Below are positions 45,656-54,910 of a stretch of 64,000 nt of DNA, in pieces. Origin of the DNA: Halomarina ordinaria. GTDB taxonomy: Archaea > Halobacteriota > Halobacteria > Halobacteriales > Haloarculaceae. The position numbers were made by a program, and so were the translations under genes. The notes under the pieces are model-generated. The model made no database searches. It was given only the letters and a program-made list of their open reading frames with translations, and was not told the DNA's origin. The first letter of the stretch is position 1. Each line of letters opens with the position of its first letter. The DNA is taken from positions 372,001 to 436,000 of the forward strand of contig NZ_JARRAH010000001.1 of NCBI RefSeq assembly GCF_030553305.1. The letters are read 5' to 3'.

Positions 45656-46028
45656 GCGCTTCGCGCGCCGCATTGCGATTTAGTCGATTGGTCCCGGCCA
45701 AATCCTACCTGCTCTATAAAGAAAATCGGATACAACGTATATAATACCCGGTGTCGTTGGTCTATAGCCAACTTCGATTAGCCGGGTGGCTAATTGATTT
45801 CAGACACCATTTCGACAATAATAGTGTTCTATGAACCAGCATGCCCGGAGGTACTGCCTTGTTTATCCCCTGTATCCGACCAGCCAATAGGCAGTTAGTA
45901 TCGATATTGTATTATCAAAATAAATCGATATAAAAAATCTCTTGAAGAAGATAAATATAGCGATCCAAACTGGTTGTTCGACTGTATCATAATCTGTCGC
46001 TGGCAAATATATCGACTTAGATTTCGGG
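45656..46028. other. A/T-rich left end of the element, no gene
   Basis: Contains no supported coding frame; a 61-codon frame on the minus strand (45863-46048) is A/T-driven and not protein-like. The segment holds a TAGCCAA motif (45763-45769) followed by TTAGCCGGGTGGCTAA (45777-45792), an imperfect palindrome. These may belong to the element's recombination or control sites. Confidence 0.4.
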
Positions 46029-46649
46029 TTATATTTGTAATTGATCATAGGCCCAAAGGGCCATACCGATTTCTCTGTGTGGTATCCCCAAACTTTGAGA
46101 TAATTGATTGATAACTTCAGTATATTCTATATAACCGTTGATAGTGTCATATGTCTGGAAAAGAGTTATCAGATTTGCATATTTGGAGTACGATGATACT
46201 TGCGGGATATACCAGTTTATGAATGCACGGATCCTTGGTAGGTCAACCATTGAATAATCATTGGGAAAAATCGTAGCTAATAGCATTGAGGCTCTAGACA
46301 CCCCCACTCCTCGGAGTTTGCAGAGCTCCCTCAGTTGGCGGCGTGTATTTGGATGAGACGAAATAGCATCGTGTGTATGTTTTTTAATCATAGGTCCTGC
46401 ATTCGAATCAAAGTTGTCTGAAATATTTGACCGGATCTTCATTATATTACCGTATTCAAATATCGTTACATGCCCTTGCTGTTGCAAGTGGTTCGATATT
46501 GATCTAAATTCGTACTGGTCATCAGTTGTATTTCCATTGTGAATATAGTGGACCTTTTCATTCGGCCGCAGATTTTTATATTCTTTCACCAAACTAGGAA
46601 TATTCCCGCAATCTGGTCCACTGCCGTTGATGAAATTCAGCCTTATCAT
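46029..46649 (-). CDS. HhH/DNA-glycosylase-like protein in the element, 206 aa
   Basis: The central part LCKLRGVGVSRASMLLATIF (residues 110-128) is a helix-hairpin-helix with LRGVG, and MVDLPRIRAF (134-143) puts Asp136 at the place of the catalytic Asp in HhH-GPD DNA glycosylases. Typical glycosylases lie outside this family in length and lack its 100-residue N-terminus (FINGSGPDCGNIPSLVKEYK...). Proteins with the LRGVGVxxASAIL core exist widely as hypotheticals. DNA binding is likely, while base removal is uncertain. TATA-like TATATTTAA lies about 30 bases before the ATG at 46649. Codon use is A/T-rich. Confidence 0.65.
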   Translation of the reverse strand: MIRLNFINGSGPDCGNIPSLVKEYKNLRPNEKVHYIHNGNTTDDQYEFRSISNHLQQQGHVTIFEYGNIMKIRSNISDNFDSNAGPMIKKHTHDAISSHPNTRRQLRELCKLRGVGVSRASMLLATIFPNDYSMVDLPRIRAFINWYIPQVSSYSKYANLITLFQTYDTINGYIEYTEVINQLSQSLGIPHREIGMALWAYDQLQI

Positions 46650-48268
46650 ATCGACTCATTAAGACATCAGTACATTAAATATACTGACTGATTCGTAGTA
46701 ATTCACTTTAGATGGGCTTCCGATGTGAGTGAAGCATCCATATTAAGACGGGCCCATCTACAGGTTTCAATTTGGCCATCGAAGCAGGAAGCCTGCCGCC
46801 CCGCGCCTGTTTGTTGGCGATGAGTTCTATGGAACAACTAGCGATGTTGGATACCATACTTCTCACAGAGAGACCGAAAAAGAAGAATAAAAGAAAATAA
46901 AACTTCTGAGAAAAAAGGTGTATATCCAGAACCTGGCTAAAATACAAATATCACTTAAACACCTTGCTCAAGTTACGTGGTAGTGTAGGGGGTTATTACA
47001 CTCAGCCATCCCCCCGGAGAGCCAACTACTGTAACCTGGCCACAGAATTTCGGTGATATTGGCTGAACAATTACGATATTTTACTGGCGTAACGTCGGAA
47101 TCGGTTCTAAGGTCTCCTGACGACCATGGATGTCTGTCTGAAAATCTTTTCTGAGCCCGGGGTTACCCCTTACGCGACGAAAGAACTCATCCATAACGGT
47201 GAGGAGCAGCTGAGTGACCTCACACGCAATCTGAGAGCAAGGCCCGAACGTCTTTGGGAGAAACCTCACCCAAACTGCCAGAAGCTCTGTGCGGCACGCT
47301 GTGCGATTTCTTCTTGAGTGTGTGGTTTGGGTCTCGGAATTAAATAAAACCGCTCAGAGCGAAAGCTGTGAATTCTCAGCCACATCGCAGCCGTTTTGAA
47401 CTGCTGGAAACTAGCTACGTCGCGGATGAGAGCTCGCTGCGTCAAGCAGCTAGCCAAGGTAGCTAACCAGTGGAGATAACCTAGTTAGTAGGTTACGGTT
47501 TGTAATCTCTATTATTAACGCAGGAAGCCGGCGGGCCCCCAGCCTCTTCAAGTGCTAGTCTCCTAGCGCTAGTCTCCAAAGTTAGTTACTGGACAAGGAG
47601 ACAAGAAGTAGGGGAGATCCGTAGAACAACCAACTGCTATTATATGATTCCATCAATTTAAGCGCGGCCGCACACGCGCGACCCCCCGGCCACCGTCTCT
47701 ATTTGGCTATGGTGATGACGACTCCTCTTTTCGCCCCCCTTTCATTTCGCCAGTTGGCTGGCCAAAGTTCTGGTAGACCAAGCCCAGCAAAATCAACTGG
47801 TTGGCTGAGCGATTGGCCAGCAGTTCAAACTGCAAGTAGGCGAACCGGCCACGTACCGATATCCGTATATAAATTGTCCGCGAGGCTAGAATTTACATTT
47901 TCAATCTATAGGGAGATTCAGTTATGAAGTGTGCAAATATGCCCATGGCCAAACTGCCAGTGAACTCTTGGCTAATGGTAACCACCCATGGGGATACTAA
48001 AGTTGTCTCCTTATCAGCAGCCACGAGGCGGCCGCCGCGTTCCTGCGCAACTAAGCGGGGGGTAATGACTAATCATAATACGTATTAAATACATCTCCAG
48101 TGATTAATGGAATAATCTCTCTAATTCTATCGTGAATATATCTTTGTGTGCTTTGTTACATATACAAAATTAATAGCTCATTTGCTGATATAATGTGTGT
48201 CCTCCATTTGCGAAAAGACACCAACTACATTAGATAGACCAGTACCATCCCACGCTTTTGGCTACTGT
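46650..48268. other. 1.6-kb segment without a convincing gene, rich in short repeats
   Basis: Several short frames (for instance 47126-47317 plus, 47266-47457 minus, 47703-47927 plus) have no family resemblance or codon bias. The minus-strand piece HTQEEIAQRAAQSFWQFG (about 47268-47320) is the only protein-like stretch and may be a relic. The segment holds scattered TTGGC/GCCAA motifs, GCAGGAAGCC repeats (46785, 47520; inverted at 49800) and hairpins such as AACCTA-GTTAG-TAGGTT (47478-47494). It could hold an origin, recombination sites or an untranslated RNA. Confidence 0.4.
47703..47972. repeat. Cluster of seven TTGGC/GCCAA motifs, candidate protein-binding array
   Basis: TTGGC or its complement occurs at 47703, 47754, 47761, 47801, 47813, 47948 and 47968, far above chance in 270 bases. 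Two of them form TTGGC-TG-GCCAA (47754-47765), and the last two flank a hairpin-forming block with ACTG-C-CAGT. They resemble iterons or binding sites of a DNA-binding protein, but no replication gene is present. Confidence 0.4.
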
Positions 48269-49690
48269 TCACTCGTCTTGATAATCATCGTACTTGAAAT
48301 GCCTGAGTCCCTCTGGATACCGAGGGTCTGCTGGGGTGACAGTATCTATATCTAGTAGGTGCTGAACGCGATCCACCGGCATAAATGCTGGAGCTGATAG
48401 GACGTTCTCAAAGGCTTCATTATCTTGATTATTGACTTTCTCAACCACCATCTCTTGATGCTCTTCAAAACCATCCTCAGGGATCATGTCCCAGATGAGA
48501 AGTGAACTGAGCGTGGTAATTAGATTCCCTATTACCCGAGTAGAAAGCTGACCATGGAGGTTCGCGTTTCGCTGGTCTGCCACCACTCTTAGGAAATGGT
48601 TTGTTGACTCTAATTCCTTCCCAACTATTTTTTCAACACCGGACATATTTCCGATCAATGTATTTCGATTATAACGTGTAAGGTCGTCAATTTGTGACAG
48701 TGTCCTCTCTACAGTGAGTGAAGCGCTGTGATGTCTCCAAATCTGGAGTTTATCGTGATACGTTACATCCCCCTTTAGTGTGGATTGACAGGGGTGCCAC
48801 GGGCTCGCCACATCGGTGGTGACATCTCCATCACTACTTGAAATAGCGTCGCAATGGTTATTGAGCAATCCTTCTAAGACTGCAAATCCAGCCGTAGAAG
48901 CATATCGGTCGGGAAGAACACCAAGATGGTCAAGACTCGGGTTACCCCAATCAACAACTCTCCAAGCTTCCTCCCATGAAATCTCTTTACCGTCAATGGT
49001 GGTTGCAATCCCTTGTCTAGTATAGAATACTCTTGAATTAATATGTCGTAATTTGAAAAGCATGAAATGAACGAGAGAAAGATATTCTCTAACGACAGCC
49101 TGATATGGCTCCTCTTGGGAGATCGGGTGTTCAACGGCAAAAGCAGCGGTCCATCCCCAATAGAGAAAGTGGTCGTATGAAATCCGGGGCGGGGATGTCA
49201 TGAAAACAGCATCAGAGAGGTATCTCGGGAGTTGGAGCAAATCTTTATGCGATAAATTGTAAATATCATCCCAATTATTTAGCAAATGCGTGTCTGGATC
49301 AATAAAATGACCTTCTGGGTCATAGTCCTCATCTGAAAGTATTCTTTCACTTTGGCGAAGAAGTCTCTCTAAATTTTCCTTGAAGTCCGGCGGTGATGAA
49401 GAGTCATTCATTGGATTATTATTTTTATGTGGGAATTCATTGAATAAACTACATTCTGGACATTGTACCACATGGATTTCCGCGTCAATTGTCTCCAGTT
49501 CATCCAAATTCGCTAGTACAGCGGATAGCGTTACCTGATATGGTAGTTCGGCCAGTGTAGTTTCACACTTACCACAGATGTATTCGACATCAGATTCGTT
49601 CGTGTTGACTACTGGAGCGCTTTCAGGGACATAATACGGAGTATCGTGTGAATCTGGCTCTGGGATAATATTGAGTCCCACTCTGCGCAT
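48269..49690 (-). CDS. Zinc-ribbon protein with HEPN-like C-terminal domain, 473 aa
   Basis: The N-terminus carries CGKC (Cys39, Cys42) and CPEC (Cys77, Cys80), a zinc ribbon. The middle is helical and aromatic (YDHFLYWGWTAAFAVEHPIS, YLSLVHFMLFKLRHINSRVFY). The C-terminal part has helices around ADQRNANLHGQLSTRVIGNL, where Arg374-Asn-x3-His379 is the RX4-6H motif of HEPN ribonucleases and toxins. HEPN proteins often act in abortive infection and toxin-antitoxin systems. ATG at 49690 is preferred over TTG at 49705 because TTTATAAG (49711-49718) gives a leaderless start there. No antitoxin-like partner is adjacent. Codons are A/T-rich. The family is not named. Confidence 0.55.
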   Translation of the reverse strand: MRRVGLNIIPEPDSHDTPYYVPESAPVVNTNESDVEYICGKCETTLAELPYQVTLSAVLANLDELETIDAEIHVVQCPECSLFNEFPHKNNNPMNDSSSPPDFKENLERLLRQSERILSDEDYDPEGHFIDPDTHLLNNWDDIYNLSHKDLLQLPRYLSDAVFMTSPPRISYDHFLYWGWTAAFAVEHPISQEEPYQAVVREYLSLVHFMLFKLRHINSRVFYTRQGIATTIDGKEISWEEAWRVVDWGNPSLDHLGVLPDRYASTAGFAVLEGLLNNHCDAISSSDGDVTTDVASPWHPCQSTLKGDVTYHDKLQIWRHHSASLTVERTLSQIDDLTRYNRNTLIGNMSGVEKIVGKELESTNHFLRVVADQRNANLHGQLSTRVIGNLITTLSSLLIWDMIPEDGFEEHQEMVVEKVNNQDNEAFENVLSAPAFMPVDRVQHLLDIDTVTPADPRYPEGLRHFKYDDYQDE

Positions 49691-49843
49691 TACTCCAGAT
49701 ATCAATCGAGCTTATAAATTTATGAGGGTTCCATTGGAACCTGATTAATGTCTTTCAGAGTTTGCCCCTCTGCGGGAGTGCGGGGCGGGCGCCGGCTTCC
49801 TGCGTGACTAACCGAGAATCGTGAATCTGCGCCCAATATTTGT

Positions 49844-51070
49844 TCATCCCATACGGTCAAGAGCGTCACGTCGAGATTCTATCGGAGCTTGATCGTACCG
49901 CATTGTTGTTGTCGGGCTCTTGTGCCGTAGTTGAGCCTGTGCTGCCGCCAGATCTTCCTCATGGGTCATATACGTCGCTGTGGATGCTCGGATAGAGTAC
50001 CACGAGAGAGACCGCCCTTTAGTCGAGATATCTGCGAGATCGCAGAGGCGGTGTAGGACGTGACGGAGCGATTGTGACCGATAGGGGTTACCATGTCGGG
50101 TCAGCCACAGAGCGTCAGTTCCAGTATATCGATCGTATGCTCTCCGCTCGGTCAGCCATCGATCAAGTGCGCGAACCGTTCGAGACTGGAGACTGACGAT
50201 CCAGTTGTCTACGTTCTTGCTTGACTGCTCTTTGGGAATCCTGAGTACCCCATTGTCTATGTCCACCCATGAGGTTACAGCTCGTTCTACTTCGATAGGG
50301 CGTAGACCACAATCTAGACTGACCCAGACGAGAGTAGGGGTCTGCCACCCATTCGCGCGTTCCCAATCAGCAGGTCGTACGTCTGACTTGGGCTTCCCGA
50401 ATCGCTGGGCTAAATACCCTTTCCATCGGTCACGCTGTTCCGGTGTGAGATCGTTATACCCCGGAATACTCCCGTATTCAAGTGCCGCCTCGCGGAGTTG
50501 CCGTCTCTCGGATCTGGTAAAGTAATCCCGTGGTCTCGTTGCGTCCCCTGACGAAAACGCATACGGTGGTTCCCACTCGGATCCTCCCCTAGTGTGTACT
50601 CTCCAGCGAAACAATCGAAGGAGTGATTTCTGCGTATTCGACTTGTGTGACTCACTGGCGTCGGAGTATGTGAGGTCGCGTATGTAGGCGTCAGCATCCT
50701 CAGAGGTAACGTCGGTAGTGTACCCTCTCTCATCCCATACAGCGCGGAAAAATTGGTCCGTCCGATAAGCAGTCTGGCGAACGGTCGATTCACTGTAACC
50801 TACAGCACGGTCTGGGTTCTTGCCGAGATGGAGTAACCATTCGATGAACTCCCGTCTAATCTCTTGATAATCGAGTAGCTGGCGTTGGTTTAATCGCTCT
50901 TTGGACGGGCCAGGGACGATTACCGTATCATCGAGTGCATCCTGGCTCATTGGAAACCCCCTCCGACTAACCAGCTTTTCAAATTGGCCTGACAATTTGG
51001 GAGAATCGCTATACAGCGCTCGAATGAGGTGATCCGATTTTGTGTAATTGGCGTCGGCATGCTTGCTCAT
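49844..51070 (-). CDS. int: Tyrosine recombinase/integrase, 408 aa
   Basis: An N-terminal SAM-like DNA-binding domain (YQEIRREFIEWLLHLGKNPDRAVGYSESTVRQTAYRTDQFFR) is followed by the catalytic domain. Active-site residues are Arg257 (LDCGLRPIEVERAV), Lys280 (LRIPKEQSSKN), Arg361 in WYSIRAST, His383 (QLRHKSPTTTMRY) and nucleophile Tyr392. The first His of the usual HxxR is Tyr358. It ends the element at its right end, 46 bases from tRNA-Glu. Start MSKHADANY at 51070 is preferred over an ATG nine codons upstream. Insertion in tRNA-Glu is its inferred action. Confidence 0.88.
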   Translation of the reverse strand: MSKHADANYTKSDHLIRALYSDSPKLSGQFEKLVSRRGFPMSQDALDDTVIVPGPSKERLNQRQLLDYQEIRREFIEWLLHLGKNPDRAVGYSESTVRQTAYRTDQFFRAVWDERGYTTDVTSEDADAYIRDLTYSDASESHKSNTQKSLLRLFRWRVHTRGGSEWEPPYAFSSGDATRPRDYFTRSERRQLREAALEYGSIPGYNDLTPEQRDRWKGYLAQRFGKPKSDVRPADWERANGWQTPTLVWVSLDCGLRPIEVERAVTSWVDIDNGVLRIPKEQSSKNVDNWIVSLQSRTVRALDRWLTERRAYDRYTGTDALWLTRHGNPYRSQSLRHVLHRLCDLADISTKGRSLSWYSIRASTATYMTHEEDLAAAQAQLRHKSPTTTMRYDQAPIESRRDALDRMG

Positions 51071-51114
51071 TGGTGTTTGAGCAGGCGGAAAACACACGAC
51101 GGCGAAGCCGTCCA

Positions 51115-51212
51115 GTGCTCGGTCGGGGATTTGAACCCCGGTCGTTGGCTCGAAAGGCCAACATGATTGGCCGGACTACACCAACCGAGCGGCGACTGTA
51201 CCTGCGCACCAC
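51115..51212. repeat. Right 98-base direct repeat (candidate attR), containing tRNA-Glu
   Basis: Identical to 45558-45655 except position 51201. The right flank is normal G/C-rich chromosome and the left flank is the integrase side of the element. The real crossover cannot be placed inside the shared 98 bases. Confidence 0.8.
51116..51190 (-). tRNA. tRNA-Glu (anticodon TTC), right copy
   Basis: Sequence identical to the left copy, with the same folding and anticodon. It is preceded (on the minus strand) by a clear TATA box TTTATC at 51218-51223, so this is likely the copy with the native promoter. Downstream, on the element side, a hairpin GACGGC-TTC-GCCGTC and TTTTCC may end the transcript, or it may read into the integrase gene. 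Confidence 0.93.
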
Positions 51213-51217
51213 CTCTT

Positions 51218-51223
51218 GATAAA
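51218..51223 (-). promoter_or_regulatory. TATA box of the right tRNA-Glu
   Basis: Minus-strand TTTATC, 28-33 bases before the tRNA 5' end, the usual archaeal spacing. The left copy has no equally good box, which supports the view that the element separated the left copy from the native promoter. Confidence 0.5.
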
Positions 51224-51306
51224 GGCTGTCCTTCGAGCCGTCGCTGACACGACCTACCAGTCCGAGCAAGTCAGAAAACCGCCACACCGGGTCGGGGCGC
51301 CCGCGT

Positions 51307-53277
51307 TCACTTCCCTTCGAACTCGGGGTCGCGGTCGGTCGAGAACGCGGTGATACCCTCCATGAGGTCGTCGGTCCCCATCAGGTGACCGAACGCCTGC
51401 GCTTCGAGTTCGAGACCGGCCTCGATGTCCTCCGAGCCACGCAGCATCGCGCGCTTGGTGAGGCGCTGGGCGACCGGGGGGCCGCCGGCGAGTCGCTCCG
51501 CGAGGTCGAGCGCCGCCTCGTCGAACTCCGTGTGCGGGACGACCTCGTTGACGAAGCCCCAGTCCGCCATCGTCTCGGCGTCGAAGCGGTCCGAGGTGAA
51601 GATGACCTGCTTCGCCCGACCCATGCCGATGAGGCGCTGGAGGCGCTGGGTACCGCCCCACCCCGGCAGGAGGCCGAGGCTGTGCTCGGGCAGGCCGAGT
51701 TCCGAACGGTCGCTGGCGATGCGCAGGTCCGCGCAGGCGGCGAGTTCGAGGCCGCCGCCGAGGGCGAAGCCGTCGATACCGGCGACGACGGGCATGCCGA
51801 CTTCCTCCAGTTTCCCGAACGTGGACTGGCCCTTCCGGGAGAGTTCGATGGCCTCCAGCGGTTCGGCGCTGGCGGCGAACCCGGAGACGTCGGCGCCGGC
51901 GGAGAAGGCGCGGTCGCCCTTCCCGGTGAGGAGAATCGAGCGCACGTCGTCGTCGTCCTCGAGGAGGTCGACGGCCGCCGAGAGTTCGTCGAGGACGTCC
52001 GGGTTGATAGTGTTCATCCGCGCCTCGCGGTCGAGCACGATGTGGCCCACCCGCTCGCGGGGGTACTCGACGCTGATGGTGGTGAACTCTGTCGTCTCGC
52101 CGTCGTCGGCACTCCCGTGGAACCCGCCGTCCTCGGCAGCCTCGCGGAGGCCGTCCGCGACCGCGTAGCGCTCGGCGCCCGTCGATTCCTCCAACGCTTC
52201 GAGCGTCTCGACGAGCGTCTCCAGACCGGCCTTGTCGGCCATCTTCGCCGGCCCCTCGGGGTACCCCGCCCCGAGCATCACGGCCTGGTCGATGTCGCGC
52301 GGCGGGGCGACGTCCTGCTCGACGAGGTGGCCCACCTCGTTGGCCATCGTCGCCAGCAGGCGGCGCTTGACGTCGTCGCGGGTCTGGTCGGTGGGGACCT
52401 GTGCGCCGTCGCCGTCCTCGTAGTCGTAGAAGCCCCGTCCGACCTTCTTGCCGTAGCGCTCCTCCTCGACCGTCTCCTCCAGCAGGGGGCAGGGGGCGTA
52501 CGCCTCGCCGAGTTCGTCGTGCATGTACTCGAGGACGTGGTAGGTGACGTCGTTGCCGACCTGGTCGCCGAGTTCGAACGCACCCATCGGCAGGCCGATG
52601 TCGAACTTCACCGTCGAGTCGACCTCCGCCATCGTGGCCGTCCCGTCCTCGACGACCCAGCACGCCTCGTTCATCAGCGGGACGAGGATGCGGTTGACGA
52701 CGAACCCGGGGACGTCCTTTCGCACGCGGACGGGCGTCTTGCCGAACGCCTCGGCGAGGTCCTCGGCCACGTCGAGGGTCTCGTCGGCGGTGTGGGCACC
52801 GGAGATGACCTCGACGAGCGCCATCCGGACCGGCGGGTTGAAGAAGTGCATCCCGCAGAACTGTTCGGGTCGCTCAGTCACCTCCGAGAGGTCGGTGATG
52901 GAGAGCGAGGAGGTGTTGGTCGCGAGGATGGCGTCCTCCGGCGCGTACTCGACGACGTCGCCGTAGACGTCCTTCTTGATGTCCATCTTCTCGGGCACGG
53001 CCTCGATGACGAACTCGACGTCGCCGACGGCCTCCTCCATGTCGACGACCGGCGTGATGCGGTCGATGCTGGCGTCGGCTTCCTCCTGCGTTAACTGCTC
53101 CTTCTCGGCGAGTTTGTTCAGGCTCCACTCGATCTGCTCGTAGCCGTTCTGAACGAACTCCTCGTTGATGTCCCGGAGCATCACGTCGTAGCCCGCCATC
53201 GCCGCCACCTCGGCGATGCCGTGACCCATGTTCCCGGCCCCGAGGACCGCGATAGTCTGGATGTCGTCGGATTCCAT
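51307..53277 (-). CDS. Fused 3-hydroxyacyl-CoA dehydrogenase / enoyl-CoA hydratase, 656 aa
   Basis: Two beta-oxidation enzymes in one chain. The N-terminal Rossmann part ([65 protein letters not shown]) oxidises 3-hydroxyacyl-CoA with NAD+. The C-terminal crotonase domain ([70 protein letters not shown]) hydrates enoyl-CoA; both catalytic Glu positions of crotonases are present. The order is the reverse of bacterial FadB and typical of archaea. Start MESDDIQT at 53277 is preferred. It is divergent from the acyl-CoA dehydrogenase, the step before in the pathway. Confidence 0.93.
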   Translation of the reverse strand: MESDDIQTIAVLGAGNMGHGIAEVAAMAGYDVMLRDINEEFVQNGYEQIEWSLNKLAEKEQLTQEEADASIDRITPVVDMEEAVGDVEFVIEAVPEKMDIKKDVYGDVVEYAPEDAILATNTSSLSITDLSEVTERPEQFCGMHFFNPPVRMALVEVISGAHTADETLDVAEDLAEAFGKTPVRVRKDVPGFVVNRILVPLMNEACWVVEDGTATMAEVDSTVKFDIGLPMGAFELGDQVGNDVTYHVLEYMHDELGEAYAPCPLLEETVEEERYGKKVGRGFYDYEDGDGAQVPTDQTRDDVKRRLLATMANEVGHLVEQDVAPPRDIDQAVMLGAGYPEGPAKMADKAGLETLVETLEALEESTGAERYAVADGLREAAEDGGFHGSADDGETTEFTTISVEYPRERVGHIVLDREARMNTINPDVLDELSAAVDLLEDDDDVRSILLTGKGDRAFSAGADVSGFAASAEPLEAIELSRKGQSTFGKLEEVGMPVVAGIDGFALGGGLELAACADLRIASDRSELGLPEHSLGLLPGWGGTQRLQRLIGMGRAKQVIFTSDRFDAETMADWGFVNEVVPHTEFDEAALDLAERLAGGPPVAQRLTKRAMLRGSEDIEAGLELEAQAFGHLMGTDDLMEGITAFSTDRDPEFEGK

Positions 53278-53400
53278 AGTGACGTTCGTAGCCTTACGGG
53301 CGGTCGAGTTCAACGTTTCCCATCCGTTCTCCGACAACTCCTGGTCGGTTTACCAACTGCGGAAAACGATTATGTGGAATCGGGGGAGAGGTACGGCGTC

Positions 53401-54555
53401 ATGGACTTCGACCTGACGGACGAACAGAGGCAGATTCGCGACGAGGTCCGGCGCTTCGCGGAGAACGAGGTCGCCCCCGTCGCGGGGGAGTACGACGTCG
53501 AGGAGAAGTTCCCCTTCGAGGTGCTGGAGACGGCCGCCGAGATGGGGCTGACCGGCGCGAACATCCCCGTCGAGTACGGCGGCGCGGGCTACAACGCCCT
53601 CGAGACGGCGCTCGTCGTCGAGGAACTGTTCGCCGTCGACCCCGGCGTCGGCCTCTCCATCACGGCGACGACGTTCGGCAGCGACGCCATCATGGAGTTC
53701 GGCACCGAGGAACAGAAAGAGGAGTACCTCGAACCCGTCGCCATCGGCGAGGCCATCATGGGCGCGGCCATCTCCGAACCCGACACCGGCAGCGATGTCT
53801 CCTCCGTCTCGACCACCGCCGAGAAGGACGGCGACGAGTGGGTACTCAACGGCAACAAGATGTGGATCACCAACGGGTCGGTCGGCGACTTCTTCGTCGT
53901 GATGTGCAAGACCGACCCCGAGGCCGAGGGTCGATACAACGGCTTCTCACAGATAATCGTCGAGTCCGACCGCGAGGGGTTCACGAGCGAGAAGATAACG
54001 GGCAAGCTCGGCATCCGCGCGAGCGACACCGCCGAACTCGTCTTCGACGACCTGCGCGTCCCCGAGGAGAACCTCGTCGGCACGCGCGGCATGGGCTTCC
54101 TCCAGCTCATGCAGTTCTTCGACGTCACCCGGACGATGGTCGCCGCCCAGGGTATCGGCATCGCCAAGGGCGCCTGCGAACGCGCGCTCGACTACGCCAA
54201 GGAGCGCGAACAGTTCGGCCGCCCCATCGGCGACTTCCAGGCCATCCAGCACAAACTCGCCGACATGCACACCCGGACCGAGGCCGCCAGACAGCTGACC
54301 TACAAGTCCGCCTGGAGCGTCGACAACTCCGACGACCAGTTGACGACGCTCGCCTCCATGGCCAAGGAGTACGCCTCCCGCGTCGCCGTCGACTGCGCCA
54401 ACGAGGCCGTCCAGATACACGGCGGGGCCGGCTACGTCAACGACTTCGACGTCGAACGCCTCTACCGCGACGCGAAGATCACTCAGATATACGAGGGCAC
54501 CACGGAGATTCAGAAGAACATCATCGCCCGCGAGTTGCTGGGGAAGGGTTTCTAA
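53401..54555 (+). CDS. Acyl-CoA dehydrogenase, 384 aa
   Basis: FAD enzyme making trans-2-enoyl-CoA, the first beta-oxidation step. Marks: [86 protein letters not shown] and [33 protein letters not shown]. The catalytic Glu of short/medium-chain members is in IYEGTTE. Electron acceptor (ETF) genes are not in view. Start ATG at 53401 is chosen because conserved sequence begins at MDFDLTDEQ. Confidence 0.94.
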   Translation: MDFDLTDEQRQIRDEVRRFAENEVAPVAGEYDVEEKFPFEVLETAAEMGLTGANIPVEYGGAGYNALETALVVEELFAVDPGVGLSITATTFGSDAIMEFGTEEQKEEYLEPVAIGEAIMGAAISEPDTGSDVSSVSTTAEKDGDEWVLNGNKMWITNGSVGDFFVVMCKTDPEAEGRYNGFSQIIVESDREGFTSEKITGKLGIRASDTAELVFDDLRVPEENLVGTRGMGFLQLMQFFDVTRTMVAAQGIGIAKGACERALDYAKEREQFGRPIGDFQAIQHKLADMHTRTEAARQLTYKSAWSVDNSDDQLTTLASMAKEYASRVAVDCANEAVQIHGGAGYVNDFDVERLYRDAKITQIYEGTTEIQKNIIARELLGKGF

Positions 54556-54910
54556 CCCCACTCTTTGACACCTCGGGTGTACTCCACTCGGTCGCACAGC
54601 ACTCGGCGTCAAAACCGGGACAGAGACGTCGCTCGACGCGCTTCGCGCGTCTCACGGTGAACCGCAGCCGCCGGGCTCGTGCGGGGGCTAGACCTGCCGG
54701 TTCGCCGTCTGTGGGGACCGTTCGGACGAGCCTGGAAACCACTCTCGTTACCCTTTTGTCCACACCGGGGGAAGGGAGGGGCATGCGCGACAGCACCCGT
54801 CGTCGCCGACCGTTCGTCCACCGCTCGCGTCGGTGCCCCCGCTGTCGCTGGTGAGCCCGCTCTTCTCGTCGAGTTTCGCACGCCCATCGCACCACGCCAG
54901 CTACCATACC
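54556..54910. other. Intergenic region between acyl-CoA dehydrogenase and cysE
   Basis: No gene supported. The left part holds a hairpin GACGCGC-TTC-GCGCGTC (54634-54650) that may end the preceding transcript. TTACCCTTTTGTCC (54747-54760) is a possible distant promoter for cysE, leaving a leader of about 130 bases. No riboswitch motif is recognised. Confidence 0.4.

Larger units (their letters stand above)
45559..51190. mobile_element. Small integrative element in tRNA-Glu (about 5.56 kb between the repeats)
   Basis: Two complete tRNA-Glu genes in direct repeat enclose about 5.5 kb whose A/T content is far above that of the flanks. A tyrosine integrase ends next to the right copy, transcribed leftward. 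Excision between the repeats would give a circle of 5,557 bases and restore one tRNA with its native promoter (right flank) and native downstream (left flank). Cargo: an HEPN-like protein with zinc ribbon and an HhH protein, both leftward. No replication, conjugation, capsid or primase gene is recognisable, so it is probably mobilised by other factors or by integrase alone. Whether it still moves is unknown. Confidence 0.8.

Noticed and set aside
46708-46947. 79-codon minus-strand frame with a hydrophobic stretch
   Set aside because: The Phe/Leu run comes from an A-rich tract; there is no promoter or family support.
47126-47317. Short plus-strand frame in the element as a gene
   Set aside because: 63 codons, no family or codon bias, and overlapping equally short frames on the other strand.
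47703-47927. 74-codon plus-strand frame as a gene
   Set aside because: It overlaps the TTGGC motif cluster and has no protein-like pattern.
45559-51190. Provirus or plasmid
   Set aside because: No capsid, terminase, polymerase, Rep, ParA or transfer gene is recognisable in the 5.5 kb.
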